A stretch of DNA of 64,000 nucleotides. Source: Lagopus muta (taxonomy: Eukaryota > Chordata > Aves > Galliformes > Phasianidae). Shown one piece after another: positions 34,601 through 48,255 of this stretch (within the stretch, counting starts at the first letter, position 1; the number at the start of each line of letters is the position of its first letter). The notes under the pieces are model-generated. The model was not told the DNA's origin. It saw only the letters and a program-made list of their open reading frames with translations, and searched no databases. The translations under genes and the position numbers were made by a program. Where the stretch lies: the NCBI RefSeq assembly GCF_023343835.1, contig NC_064438.1, positions 12,505,077 to 12,569,076 of the forward strand, read 5' to 3'.

Positions 34601-37600
34601 CAATTGATTTTTGGCCAGCTTGTTTGGCAATTTTGCTGAGGCACTGCAAAACGGACTGGAGATAGGAGCAACACTAAGCAACCAGATGTAGCATTAAGAA
34701 AGCGTATTTGTTTTCCACTGTTTAAACACAATTTACCAGCTGGGAAGCTGTTTGCAGGTTGTATTGCAGTTCCATTAAACTAATCCAGGGCACAAACATA
34801 TCACACAGTGTGGTCTCAGGAACATGCCTCATGCAAATAACCCCGCATGCAGGAAGTGATACGGTAGGAATGGCTTCAGCAGCAGTAGCTGAGACACAGG
34901 CAGGAGTGAAGGGCTGCCTAGGAGAAATGGGATATTGTGCTTAATATGCCACAATCAAGTAGGGATACATTTCCCCATGCCTTGAATTTTTTTCATCTCT
35001 CTTTATCTTGGCTCCAGCCCTGGCACTGCCAGTGCTCCAGTGATCCCCCAGGATCTCAGAGCAGCTGCTGAGAGAAGGATGGATGGAGATCCCTATGGTG
35101 GGAGAAAATTGCAAGGAAAGAGGATGAGGAGGGGACTTCAGTTGCTCACCTGGAGCATGACTGCTGAGTTCGTGCCATAAGCACAAAACTAAAGACCCTA
35201 AATATAAAATTAAAACAGGCAGCTAAAAAAACAAAGCACTGCCATGACAGATTGTGTGCTGCTCACCTCTTGCTGCCCACTGCTGCTGATCTTACCAGTG
35301 AAGTTACTTGGATGAATAACTTCAGGTAGATGCCATTTTGAAAACCTGAGGACAGACCATTAATGGCAGAGATCTCTGCTGAATCCCCACCTTACTGGCT
35401 TGCCTCTTTTCAGATTCTAAATGGTGACTTTCCTTGCACACATCTAAACTCTTTGTGTTCTTCATTTGATATCCTGTTCATTTCCTGGTCTGAGAAAGAG
35501 AACACCAAGCAGAATAGCAAACTGCGTCACTGGGCAGGGTGATGTTGCCCAGACCTTTTCTTGCCAGGCCTGAAACTGCTCCCAATTGCAATAACAAAAA
35601 CTAGTTTGTGAGGCAGCGGGTCCCACTGATGGGGTAAGATCAGTATATTTCACATGGCCTGGAACCACAGACTTTTAAGGCAACAAGTGTGCTTAAGTTA
35701 GTGGGAAAAAAATCATAGCCCGCTTTGACCCCCCCAATTCTGCTACCATGTGTGCAAGATTAAACAACTCTTTCTTCACTGTTTTAGTTCTTCCCTGACT
35801 TCCCCTGGCCTTCTCACCACCTCCTGTAGCTGTCTTCTCCCCCTTGGCCAAGCAGCAGCTCCTCTGACCTGGCCAGGCCACCTCTTTCACTCAGAGGAGA
35901 ATGGCAGGGAATGGGCACAGCCTTGGCTCTGCCTCTGCCAGCTCTGCTCTGAGCTCTCCTGGCCCAGTAAGGTGGGTCAGACCCCGTGTGGCAGAGCCCT
36001 GTGTTCCAGAACCCTGCTGAAGTACCTTCACCCATCAGCAAGTTAATAATTCTTCTGCAGAGCTGCTTTGTACCCATCAGTCTGAAAACCTTAAGGATAA
36101 AAAAGGCTGCAGTCCACTGTGGGAAAGGGGACGATTTTGACTTTGCCTTGTCAGATTTATTTCTAGGCTCACGACTTCACAAGAAAAAAATCCATAGAAA
36201 TTGCATCATTCTGATTCCCATCACACCCTTTTCTTCCTTCTCTGTCTTGATCTTACAGGCTGCTATTTTAAAAACTGTTTGCAGTTGAAAATAATGCTGT
36301 GCAACACTGAGAGGGCTGGAATGCTGCCTTTCCCAAGGGAAAGCACTTGCCCTCCCATCCCTGTGGGATGGGGCAGCATTCAGCCACATGTCTCTGAGCA
36401 GCTCTGCTGCCTCTTGCTCATTGCTCCCTTTGCTTGGTCTCCTCATGCTCTCTGGACGAGGTAATTCACAACCAGAGCAGGGTAATGTGCCTTTAAATAC
36501 ACTGGTGTGTCTGCGTGCAGGGTCTTTAAAGAGCTGGGGTATATGGAAGCGTGGTGGTTAAATGCTGATGTGTGCATTAAGTTGTTGTGGCCTATTTTTA
36601 GCAGTTGTGGTCACTGCATACTACAACCCAATGTCACCTCTCAATTTATAGTCACAAAAAAGCAACTAAAAAAATACATTAATCAGATCTGCAGGCTGGC
36701 CAAAAAGGAATTTTGTCTCAGTATTTATAGGACAAACATTAGCAACCATAAGAATGTCTTTGTTTTAACCAAAGAGAGCCTCCTCTGCTGCCGACCCCTT
36801 GGCTGTGCAGTACAAGACCCAGTGTTTGTTCTGTGAGTAGCTGTCACCGAGACCTGGTGTTCTTTAGAATGGTGCCACCAAGCTATGATGGCCATTAGTA
36901 AGTAGGGAGCCAGGTTTTGCACTTAGTATTTGAGGCCTGACCCTTTTATTTTTGACTTAAATAATCATTACTGTAGTGTATCTGTGCTGAGATAAGTTCC
37001 CTGAGTATAGCTGCTTCTCATTTGCATCAGTGAGAATCAGAAGAGCACCAGGCTGCTCATGCTCTCTTTTCTTGTCTGGTTTGAAAGAAAGCCCAAATCT
37101 GCATATTCCTCTGGCTCCTGGAGTGCTGGGGTTTCTCATCTCACACAGTTGGCTTTGTTGGCTTTGCGCTGTGCTCTGAATGTAGAGGAGCCTTTTTTTC
37201 ATGTTTGCTATCTGATTTCATGTTTTCTCGTGCCCAATCTGTCCGACTGCCTTTGCTTTTCTCAAAATGGCTCCAATAACCCTTTTTTGCCATCTCAGAG
37301 GAAAGGCACAATTGCATTATTGTACTGTGTGAATGCATTTTCTCATACGTGTAGCTGAATGGGATATTATTGAAATATCTTAAGCATTCTCCTAATTGGA
37401 GTAATGACATGCTAGGAATGGGAGAGTGAGGAGAATTTACATTCAGACTCCTGAATTTTAGTGAATGAGTAATCAAAGCTCCATCACTTCCTGCACGGTT
37501 AAATATTTTGTTAAGTGAGTGGTAAAATCACCATTTGACCGTGTTAAACAAATAAACCAAAAGCCAACAATGGTTATTTGTGGTGATCTTCAGATCACGT

Positions 37601-38210
37601 GAAACCTTTGCTGAGCCCTTTGCAAAGGTGAAGCTGACTTGAGGTGCTGAGGGCCAGCCAGTGCCTGCTTCTGAAGCAGCCATCCTGCTTCAGCTCACCT
37701 TGTGCTACCCTGGGATGGTTGTCAGTGCCAGCACCCGAGAGCCCACGCTTGGTGGCAGACCAGAGGGATGATCTGCAATAAAAAATAACCTGATAAGATA
37801 TGTTTCCTTGTATCTGTGTGTGCATGCTCAAAAGTGGGCTCAGTTTCACTGCGTGATCTGTGAAAAATCTGTACCAAGTTCAGTGCTGGAGTGAAGGCAG
37901 GCAGCAGCAAGGGGTGAAATGGAGCATCCCTGGAGCCAGGAGGGCAAATAACACTCACTGATATTGCTGCTCACTATGTTGTCTTCTGAAGCCACTGCCT
38001 TAGGCCAAAGCAGCTCAGTTAGTGCCTGGAATCTGGTCTTTAGTAAAGCTAAGTAGTGTTCCTACTATTTACTTCCTTTTGCTTACAGCTTTATTCTCAG
38101 CAACAGGTTAGTCATTCCCTTGGTAAGTTTATTGCTATGAATTGAATTATATGCAGTTATTCAAAAGTCAGTGTGTCATGCTTCAATTTAATCACTTTTT
38201 TAAATAAAAA

Positions 38211-38848
38211 ACCTAATCTTTTATCATCATAGTTGCTATAATTACCTCAACACTTTTCAGCATTTAGCTAAAAAAGCCTTCAAGCAGTTCTAAGCAATTA
38301 AGTTTTGTTACCATCATTCTCCTTTGCATCCTCCAGTGCTACGCTTTCCTTTTCATTGTTTGTTTCCTGAAAAGTGTTTTTGTAATTAATTTCACTGGGT
38401 TTGACCTGAAGCCTATGGAGGTGAATGCTGGGACTTTCATCGTGCTGAACAGGCTGCAGATCAGACAGCCCATGACTGCTTGAGGAGGCAAGGGTGAAGG
38501 GTTTGAAATGAAAACCCACCTGGTTTGTGTGTGTTTTTAGAGGGTGTTTTTTTTTTGGTTTTTTTTTTTTTGATAGCTTCATCAAACTAATGGTATTGCT
38601 GCAGAAGTGCAAATGTGTGTAGGCACAGCCCTGGAAAGCAGAAGTTTACGCTATATTTCCTGTAAGAGTACTATGCCAAGCACAGAGCACACTGCACTGT
38701 GTTTCACTCAGACACCCTCCAAGACACAACGAAAGACAAAGGGGAGGTTTGTGGCAGAACTGGGACTAAAATCCAGATAATGTGAGTGCAACTTCTGTTT
38801 CTGACCCCACCCCCATTCGCAGCTCTGCCTCTCGTTCCACTGAAGCAC
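38211..38848 (+). repeat. Block D, presumed source copy
   Basis: This 638-base segment is the inverted match of 24,355-24,990. Its flanks on both sides continue as single-copy U sequence, so this is taken as the original location. It includes T-runs near 38,548-38,571 and no recognised gene. Confidence 0.93.
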
Positions 38849-39129
38849 ACATTTATCTGTAGTATAATACTGCAGTATTCTGCAATCATTTCTTTGTCTG
38901 ACAGTGTTACAGGAGGGATGACATTGATCTTAAAAGAAGGGCTGACTCTTCGGTGTCTTTATCAGCCTTGGTGCTGTTTGCTCCATCAGCAGTGTTTATG
39001 GACTCTGCCACTGACAGCAAGGAATAAATCCCTCCAGCATTGCCCTGATGACTCTTTGTAACAGATCACGCACACATATCTCACAGGACTCAAAGTTTCC
39101 TAATCTTCCTGCATTCCTCTTTTCAGCAT

Positions 39130-39851
39130 TATTGGACGCTCTGCAATGTCCAGCCTGGGAAGAGAGGCTTGAGGGGTCCTGATGGACAAGAGACTTAACA
39201 GGAGCCAGCAGTGCGCTCTGGCAGCTCGAAAGGCAAATGGGATCCTGGGCTCCATCAGGAGAGGGGTGGCCAGCAGGGACAGGGAGGTGATTGTCCCTCT
39301 CTACTCGGCTCTTGTGAGGCCCCACCTGGAGTACTGTGTCCAGCTGTGGAGCCCTCAGTACAAGAAAGACATAGAGATTTTGGAAAGGGTCCAGAGGAGG
39401 GCGACTAAGATGATCAGGGGGCTGGAGCACCTCCCCTATGAGGACAGGCTGAGGGAGTTGGGCTTGTTCAGCCTGGAGAAGAGAAGGCTGCGGGGTGACC
39501 TCATTGCAGCCTATCAATACCTGAAGGGAACCTACAGCCAGGAGGGGAGTGAACTCTTCAAAAGGGCTGACAACAGCAGGACTAGGGGAAATGGATCCAA
39601 GTTGAAGGAGGGAAGATTTAGGTTGGATGTTAGGGGGAAGTTCTTTACTAGGAGAGTGGTTAGGCCCTGGAACGGGCTGCCCAGGGAGGTTGTGGATGCC
39701 CCGTCCTTGGACGTGTTCAAGGCCAGGTTGGACGGGGTCCTGGGCAACCTGATCTGAATGTGGATGTTTGGTGGCCCTGCCAGGCAGGGGGGTTGGAACT
39801 ACATGATCCTTGGGGTCCCTTCCAACCCGGGTGATTCTGTGATTCTGTGAG
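39130..39851 (+). mobile_element. CR1 LINE, 5'-truncated, well preserved
   Basis: About 720 bases of the 3' part of a CR1 element end in GATTCTGTGATTCTGTGA. It contains the C-terminal part of the second open frame (see the separate entry) and the short CR1 3' untranslated region with its terminal octamer repeats. It occurs once, in stretch U, and is not part of the duplicated blocks. CR1 elements normally insert without target-site duplications, and none is seen. Confidence 0.92.
39182..39757 (+). pseudogene. CR1 ORF2 C-terminal remnant (reverse-transcriptase region end)
   Basis: There are 191 codons without a stop, starting [20 protein letters not shown]. Typical CR1 motifs follow: [20 protein letters not shown], then [38 protein letters not shown] and [18 protein letters not shown]. 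In the complete element this is the region after the polymerase core of ORF2, which also bears an N-terminal endonuclease. Both the endonuclease and the polymerase catalytic motifs are absent because of 5' truncation, and the frame shifts just upstream of the methionine. It cannot make an active protein. The uninterrupted frame suggests it is younger than the CR1 at 3,643. Confidence 0.9.
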
Positions 39852-42800
39852 TGGAAGGGACTTCTGGTGCCCACTTTATACGGTGCTGTTAGAAAGCAGC
39901 CATTGTGATTTGTGACTGTGTGTAGCAAAAACATACAAAGAGCTGTACTTGTTCCCAGCAGCACAAATACACATGGGTTACCATGAGATGAAAAGCACTT
40001 AGCAGTGCACCCTGAAGTCAGCAGTTCTGGACAGAGACACGGGCTGATCTCAGCATGTTTCCTTCATAGCAAAACCACATTGTTGTCTTCGGACTGTTTC
40101 CAACTCAGGAAAACAAATGAGTATTAACAACCCAGAAGTTTTAAAAACTTTAAAGCTTAGAAAGTGTGCAAAAAACCTATCTTTAGCAATGATAATAAGT
40201 TTTAAAGCTCTTCTTGAAGCTTCTCAAACATTTGAAATTCTCTTGCTGCCAGTCTAAACTCAGATTCATGCTGTTATTTATGCTGGATCTATTGTTCCTT
40301 ACAATTTGGCCACTTGCTGGCCCTTTCTCAAGGACTGCAGAAACTGGTGACAAACACAGCGTCCTTTGTGCCAAACAGGAAAAAGGTAATGCTTTCAGAT
40401 AGGACTGTAATGATAACAGTGGGGAGAAGCACTTTGGACTTTTCCTAGAGGGTATGCCGATCCTCCTTATCTTCTGTTTGTGCTTTCTTTTTGCCCTAGG
40501 AAAAAAAATATGAGGAGAAAGGCAGCTTAGCTCTGTGCCCAGCAGGAATACAGAAGGTGATATTACAAGTTCTTCAGCTGTCCAACAAGAGCAAATTTGG
40601 AGTGCAGTCTAACATGCTGTCTGAAGCATTTCCTTAGTCCAGCTCTTAAACGCTACCTAATTCTCATCTCCCAGAATTGGAACGTTAAGTGGCTTGATTT
40701 CTACAGCTGGTTAGAAATAGAGGCAGGAGTCTGTAGGCACCATTCAGATCTTTCTCAGTAAAATCAGCTTTTTTCTTTAACTAAGCCTTCAGTGGTCTAA
40801 AGAAAGCATCTAATTTAAACCATCTCATCCTGCATAAGGTAAGGCACGTAAGCAGAAGAGCAGCTGGGATCACACAGATAAGCTGTGGTCCAACATGCAA
40901 AGTACAACTCTTGCAGTATTTCCTGGAGTGAAATGTCTTGTTAAAGCAACCTTCAGGTAAGGCACTCCGGGACAACCGTCCCCAAAACAACGAAGTTGGG
41001 AGTGCAGGTGTTCCCAGGCCAGGGCACTGAACTTCAATGCTGGCAAAGCGCCTGAGGCCTGACAGCACACCCAGGAAAAGAAAAAACCCTAAGGGAAAGA
41101 AAGCAAAACAGCTCAAAAATAAATGTGAGCCCTCCAAGAGCTCCCTTATGTGGGCTGGTATCTACCAGCTTGTGCTTTGGTTTCAAAGGGAGGCACCTGG
41201 GGCTGAGAAAGCCCTTCTCACCACTGTCTCTGACCTCTCCTGTAGTCCCAGCTGCATCACACAAGACCAGAAATGCTGTGTTGGCCTTGGACAAGAGGGA
41301 GCCTCTGGCATCAGCAGTGCAAATTGCCCTGTGCCCCTGGCTCTGATCCCATCTCCAACCATGAGCAGGTGCCTCACTGCACCAGTACCTTTCCAGGCTC
41401 ACGTCTCTCCTCCCTGGGTTTCCTGTAGGCTGTTTGCAGAGCTGAGGGCTCCACGATGAGATGCAGACTTGGTAAGTGGAAGGGACAGTGAAAAGGTTTG
41501 AGAGATCCCTCAATGTGATGGCCATGTGATAACAGAGTAGCATTAAGATGTTTGGAAAAAGCAGGACCAGCTGCTGATCGACACCATTACATGAGTTTTT
41601 ACTGGGGCAGCACCGCATGGGGCTGTAACATTTCTGTTCCTACATTTCTTTCTCCTAAACATGGATTTATGGATTTATTGTTTCAGGACATGAAGAGGAA
41701 CAGGAGTTTAGGTGCCTAAATTCCAAAGCGATGGAAACACCATGCCTTGTCTTTCCAGCTTTTTTTTAATCATCTGTTATTCTGTGTCTTCCCTGGAGCA
41801 GTTTTCATTTCCTTCTGCATAAGAAAATTAATCACTCTGAATCACATCCTGGAAACTGGCATCTACTAATTAGGTGTCTGTAAGGGCTGCAAGTGGGGTA
41901 TGCCTTGCACAGGGCTTCCTGAACTCCTCCCAGAAAGATGGTTATGCAGTGCTTCCTCTGGTGGCAAAGTTTGTTGGTGAGTCTCCTCCCTCCTTTTCTC
42001 CACCTCAGCTGCTCCTTGCCCCCTCCTGGACTTTTTCAGCCCACGGTTTTTTTCCTTATCACTTCACAGAAAGTATTTATGGGCACAGTGATGAAATCAG
42101 GAGAGGAAAAAGGCTGGTAGGAGCCCCTTTCTTCACAGAGCCTCTGCAAAGGACTTTTAGCTTTCTACTGATATCTCCCAGGGCTATAAATACAGGCTGC
42201 AAGTACGTCATGATTCCCAGGTGATAAGCATTAGTGGCAAGATTCAGGTGTGATTTTCTAATGCTGGATGGTGATACAAAAATGCTGACCATTAAAATCA
42301 GGGCTGTCTGTCAGGGCAAGTCTACATCTGGGACACGCATCTGCAACCACATGCAGGTCTCTGGTGTGAATTTTGTTGCGTGAGACCCCAAATGCCAGTT
42401 TTTGGTTGTTTTTTTTGCTTGTGGCTGGCTTACTGGAACCAAGTGTGACTTATTAGGAAGGTTATGAACACTGTTAAGTCTGAATAGTAGGCTCCAAGGT
42501 AAAGACCTTTTCATTCCCACACACAGAAAGCAAAGATCCTCCTGGTTACTTGCATCTCAGCTGGATTTGAATCCGACTCTGAAAGGGCCAGCAGACAAGT
42601 ATGCAGAGCACATACACATGGGAAAGCCACCCCATATTATAATCTGATAATAATCAAACACTGGTGTTTGGCTGTGTATAAAAGCTTTTGCAATACTGTA
42701 AAGAACAAAGAAATCTAAAGAAGCTTCTCCTGAAGCATTTTAATGCTCCTTCTGCAAGCTTAACACGTACTGTTCTGACTCTGGCCAGCTGTCTAACAGT

Positions 42801-42922
42801 GCTCTGGATGGACCACACTGTTGTCTTGAGACTGGTTTTGGTTCCTTTTAAGCTATTCTGGGGGCTTTCCTGCTGACTTAATGGCTTATAGGTCTTCTCC
42901 CTGTATCTGTGGAAAAACTGAC
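39852..42922. other. Single-copy intergenic stretch U, right part
   Basis: About 3.1 kb of unremarkable sequence between the CR1 copy and block C. Several open frames of 60-194 codons overlap on opposite strands near 41,034-41,618 (for example one of 194 codons on the minus strand). They have no recognisable family and no obvious start context, and are left unassigned. Confidence 0.55.
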
Positions 42923-43798
42923 TGCTGATTCAGCTGTAGCTCAGGCACGAAGGGGAACCCAAATTTTGGTTTGAAGGAGGTCAGGCCTGCCTCCAGCAGT
43001 CTTCAGCTTCTCCCAAGGAACAAAAGAATCAGGAAAGAGAACAGAGCACAAGTTTCAGTTTCCCTTTTTTTAATCAGTGCCCTTTTGAGAAAACAAAACA
43101 AAACTCCCAAAAAATAACAACCCTCCAAAAAACCCAGTTTCCATAGCAACAGGAAACTGTGGCACCATTGTGAAGACCCAAAAAGCCTAGGCTGGGTGTA
43201 TAGCCAGAAATCAGCAGTGCTGCCAGCTCTGAGCAACCTATCCCTGGGCCGTGCCTGCACTTGCAGCAGGGCTCTGCTGCAAATAGATGTCTTTGCTGCC
43301 TAAGCCACCACTTGTAACTCCTGTGGGTTGTGCTGCCCCTGAGCAGTACAGTTTGCTTTAATCGCCAGTACAGTTATGGATTTCCAAACAGGAGAAATGC
43401 TCTCTGGCTCATCCTTCGATTGGCCTCAGCTGTATTCAAACTTACTTTGCTACAAAGTGAAAAGGTTGATTCCAAGACAGATTTCCCTTAGCCTCTACTG
43501 GCTGTTGCTGTAACACGTAATTGTGCTAGAGCGGCTCAGAAAATCCACCAGGCTTGGCTCCCTTTAAGGTGACTGACGGTTAGTGAGTGACAGATCCTGC
43601 CACTTAGTGCTCGTTTGTTACCTTCTAGCTTATGTTGCACCAGGTAGTTTGCAAAGAGGTACAACTGCAGCACTCAGGTCAAGTCAGCTAAAATTATAGT
43701 ACATGTACAGTGCTCTGTTACTTGTAGCACTTAGGAAATGTGCATTATGCATGTGTTAGTGGTGGAGAGGAGTGTTGTGTCGCTTTGCCGTTTATACA

Positions 43799-43986
43799 GA
43801 TCACAGAATCACAGAATGGCTAAGATTAGAAGAAACTCCTCACCCGGTTTCCTTGCTCAAGCAAGACCACTTAGTGCTGATTCCCCAGGACAGCTTTTGG
43901 CCGTCTCTAAGGAAGGAGACTCCTCAACCTCCCTGTGTAAGCTGTGCCACTGCTTGGTCACCTACACAAGAAAGAAGTTGCTGCCA
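43799..43986 (-). mobile_element. CR1 LINE 3' fragment in block C
   Basis: Same diverged CR1 tail as at 12,003-12,190, at the corresponding position of block C. Confidence 0.75.
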
Positions 43987-46900
43987 GTGCTCCTTCTACA
44001 GCACCCCAAATTATCTGCAGCCTTGTTTGCAGCAAGGACGTGCTGCTGGCTCAAGTGCCACTTGGTATCCACTGGGACACCAGGATGCCATTCAGTAGGC
44101 CTGGCACTTGCCCAAACCAAAATGATTTCCTCCAGTGCAGTATTCTAATTCAAACGCAGAAGGCCATTTTCTATAGGATAGGAAGCACAAGAGAGGTGTA
44201 TTTAGATCTGTTCTTATAGCAGTACTTTTAATTTAGGGGTAGATGTACTGTGCCCAGATTGAGGGCTCGTCAGACGTGAGGCTGACAGCAGTGCACTGCT
44301 GCCCATCCCAACACGTGCCAAGAGCCCAGACGTCACCGCTTTGTAAATTCCCAGTCTCCAGCAACCAGGAGCTCAGGGATGGAATTGTGTATAGATTGCC
44401 AGGACAAGCTAAATGAAAAAAGAACAAAGTGTGCCTGGAAAACGAATCACGAGGATTCATCAGAACTAGCTGAATGAAAAGAGAGGTAAAAATGCACCAC
44501 CCTGATGGACTTATGATGGTGACTGAAGGCACAGTTGGACAGAAGCATTTCCTCTAGGAGACAAAAATTTCCCTTCCTTCCTCGAGACCTTCAAGTGACC
44601 CTACTGAATTGTTAAAATTCCATTAGAAAGCAGTTGGTGGGAACATGTGCAATAAATAGCTGCTAAAATCAAAGGCTGCCTCGCTGATACAAAATCAATG
44701 CATTGCTTGCTGGTGGTGCAGGGCAGTGTTTTTCTCTGGGAAATGTAACAGTCATTGGGTTTAAATATAGCGGCACAAAGCTTTACCTGAACTCATTAGT
44801 GACACAGGCTGATTTCAGGGGAAGTCAGAAAATGCCCATTGCCCACAGACAAGACTTTGTGGTGATCACTGACCTTGGGTGCTACAGCTTATGGCAGTCC
44901 ATTGGGAAATGCTACAGAACAGAGCAAAATGACTGCAATTGCTCCTGGAAGAGCAGAGATTTCAGGTCGCTCACACCATCCAGCCAAAATCAGCACTCCC
45001 TGTTGAAGCCTTGAGTGAGCCACAGCCCAATGGTACTGCTGTAACAGCCACCACTCTCTCTCTCCTCTCCCAGACATCCTGCATGCACTGTGGGTGTAAA
45101 CCCCCCAAGCCACAGATGCAACCAGCAGGCAATCCCACACCTGCTGCCAGCAGCACTCACTTTGGTTTGGGCTGGGACCCTCTCAGAGGGTTTCTCCCTC
45201 ATCACAAGCATCATTTTCCTGCCAGATGCTCAGCTACATTGCTTCAGTGAAAACAGGCATTAAGGCAGTTGCTCTACCTACATCCTGTTTTGTAATCTCA
45301 CCATTTAATTACAATATTTTTTCTTCCCCTACAAATCACTTAATGTCATTTCCCAAGAAGAGCCTCCATCTCTCTTGGTGCTTATTGCAGCACAACAGCT
45401 ATTAGCACTGCTGCTTGCAGAAAGGTGTATCGTTAAACCAGAGCTCTTTTGGAGTAGGTTTCTAAATGGGGAAACCTCCCTGAGTGAGAGACAGAAATGG
45501 TACCTCAATCAGAACGAGGAGGTGAGGTGGGTGTTCAGGACCTGTTGGCTTAATTAAGACCTTCTTCTCAGCCTCACAAGAATTGCTACGTGTCTGAAAT
45601 AGCTGTAAAGAACACTGCAGGGATGATACAAACTGTACAAAATGTAAACTTTGTGATTTACTTCCCTACTGTGGAACAGAGAGTTTTAAAAACCGTTAAT
45701 ATATTTCCTTGCCTATTAATCTCCTTGATCAGATTGAAATGTTTGTTTGGATGAGTATTAGAACAGAAACCAATCACAAAGAGGTTAAGTCCTCAGGGAC
45801 CTGAGCTCTGGATCCCACTTAGCTCTCATCACTACCAGCACTGCCTTCTCCATACACATGTACACACACACACAGGGTTTATTAAGCCCCAACAGCAAAT
45901 TGATTTTGTGTCTGGGAAGAAAACTCTCAAATACAAGCCTATAAATAGATGATGCGCTGCTTTTCTGGCTCAGTAAATAGCCTGAAAAAGCACTCTGATG
46001 AGGCACAAATTTGCAGTGCCCCCCTTTATTTCACCACTCAGCATGAAGTTGGAGTGTTCATTACTGTGATGGGAGCTGCCCATGAAGGAAGTGAAGGCAA
46101 CTTTCTGAATTTCTCTAGCTTTCAGGAAATAAATCTGTATGGAAAGGAAACAGATCCTAATAATCTCCCTCTCAAGAGAAACATCAGATGACTTGACATG
46201 AAAAGTGTTGGGAACCAGCGCAAGCCACAGAGGGACCAGAACAAAGCAGGATGTGCCGAAGCAGAGAGCCACATGAGATAAATCCCACAGGGGCTGCCAC
46301 TCCAAGGTGTTCCTAACTTAGAAGGAATTACTAATCTTTGATGTAGCACTGACTTTGATAGAGAAAAAATGGATGTCATCATTGAATAATCCTGTGAGTG
46401 ACGTGAAATTCATCTGTATGATGCAAACCAAAAGAAGCATTTCCCCTTATACAAAAGTTATAAAGTCTTTGTCATAGGGTTCACCTCTTTACTGCATTTA
46501 CTACAAATGTCGGATTTGCTGTTAGGATTTCCACATTTCTATTCTTGAAAGATTTGTCAGAAATTAACTGTCGGAAAATCACAAGGAGTCAGCTCCCTCT
46601 CAGCAATACTAAGGGGGCTGAGTTTCCCAGTCTGAGAGGAAAAGTCAGGACATGCCCAAATTTCCCATTTACTTCTAGGTAGGCTTCTTTGAGCTAATAA
46701 CAGCATGTGAAATCCCAGGTCCAAACATGAGCATGCTTCGAATGTTTGCATCAGTCACACAGAGAAATTCACAGAGAAATTTGTGAGACCAGTTTCAGCT
46801 TCAGTGAGGAGGGATACATCACAAAAAAAATGAATGATCACAAAGCTGCATGCATCCCAATCATCTCCCATTTTTGGAGCAGGAGAGATGATGCTCAAAC

Positions 46901-48141
46901 ACAAACACATCCCTACCCCTTGCACTGCCTAGCTCGTCGCTTCAAAAAAGGCCAAGATAAGCAGATGAGGAGTTTGGCTAGGCACCAAGGAACTCATTTT
47001 TTTTTTTTTTTTGAGATATTTAAATACCAAGACATCATCAAGCTCCCAGAAGGATTTTCAAAAGCAGTTAGGAACCCTGGCTGTGACAGAGCATTGGTCC
47101 TTCTGACAATCCCCTATGGTATCAGATCCTTTCATGTACCAACACCTCTGGTTCCTTGTGCTCTTCCCAAGAGAGACCTCTTTGACTGCAGCAGGGTTGG
47201 CCTTTGCCATGGAAAGCTGTGCAATCTCTTTCAGTTATCTAATTTACCTACTTACTTCCTCGGAAAGGGAAAAGCTTATCCCCCTCTTCCTGCTTAATGA
47301 AAAGGTCACTGCCCTGTGGACTATCTTAATTGGAACTGTAAGAGAAGGCCTGGCTGTGGCCACACGGCTCTTTGCTGTACAGAGAACCGTTTGCTTTGAT
47401 CTGATCGAGGTTTACTTGCCTCAGACATCCCCATGCTGCCTCTCTGATCTGATGGTGCAAATCTGCAGTTTCTTTTTTGGGTACAAGTCCCTCTCAGACT
47501 GGCGAATGACGCAGAGGCTGCAGAGTCCATCCCGGTCCCATCGGGCGCTGACGGACCAAATGCTGACCTCTCTGTTTACACGTCTGTGCTTGCAATCGTG
47601 ATGCCCGTGTGGGATCACAGGGCTGCTGCTTGCATTCTTTACTCAGAAACGCAATACCCATTGATTGCACAAAGAACTGCAAAAGAATTGCACACATTCT
47701 GCTCTTCTTTAGCGGAGAAAATGTTCCCTTGATGTGATAAATACCAAACGTGATTCCTGCTTTGGCTGCAAATAGCAGATTACTTAATCATCTACTATTT
47801 AAGTACCTGTTTGTTTTGTTATGAAGCAAAACTTTTGAGCAAGATCGTGTTACACGTCAAGTGGCTTCCTGCATCCTTCAGTATTAATCCTCACGTAAAT
47901 ATAGACCGAAGGGAGTCCCAGGGTCACCCGAGCCAGCCTGAGCCCCGCACGGAGGGCGGCGAGGAACGGAGCGGGGCAGGCAGGGCGAAGCCCACAGGGG
48001 GCCGTGCCCGAAACGGCGGCGGGACAGCACCAAGCGGGATCAGCGTTGCCCGCAGCCGGGGCGGCAGCGCGGCGCGCACCGCGGGGAGGCCCGCCCGCCC
48101 CTCTCCGCCTCCCGGGGGCAGGGCCCGGGCCCCCCCTCCGC

Positions 48142-48165
48142 TGACGTCACGGCTGTCTAAAAAAA
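48142..48165 (+). promoter_or_regulatory. TMEM86A: CRE and TATA-like hairpin of TMEM86A, copy C
   Basis: The CRE TGACGTCA is at 48,142-48,149 and TAAAAAAA at 48,158-48,165, the latter in the loop of a GGCTGT/ACAGCC stem. A perfect CRE this close to a TATA-like element suggests CREB/ATF responsiveness; that is an inference. The predicted start site is near 48,190, giving a 5' leader of about 65 bases. Confidence 0.6.
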
Positions 48166-48200
48166 CAGCCCGGCAGGCGGGCGGGGAGCGACAGGGCCGG

Positions 48201-48243
48201 CGGCTCGGCACGGCTCGGCACGGCTCGGCACGACACGACACAC
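48201..48243 (+). repeat. Pentanucleotide array, copy C, about 6 units
   Basis: Six alternating CGGCT and CGGCA units (48,201-48,230) are followed by degenerate CGACA units up to 48,243, 13 bases before the TMEM86A start codon. There is no CGGGT variant and no G-quadruplex motif, unlike copies A and B. Confidence 0.9.
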
Positions 48244-48255
48244 CCCGCCGCCGCT

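Larger units (their letters stand above)
30135..38210. other. Single-copy intergenic stretch U, left part
   Basis: AT-rich DNA present once in the window. I found one CR1 tail (30,735-30,885), a long pyrimidine tract (31,581-31,650), a T-run near 31,899-31,914 and a short AAAC run near 33,828-33,842. Open frames are short, overlap on both strands and show no family resemblance or supporting splice sites. No gene is called. Confidence 0.6.

Noticed and set aside
41034..41618. 194-codon minus-strand frame overlapping a 140-codon plus-strand frame
   Set aside because: Neither resembles a known protein, and both strands are open over the same bases, as expected by chance in moderately GC-rich DNA.
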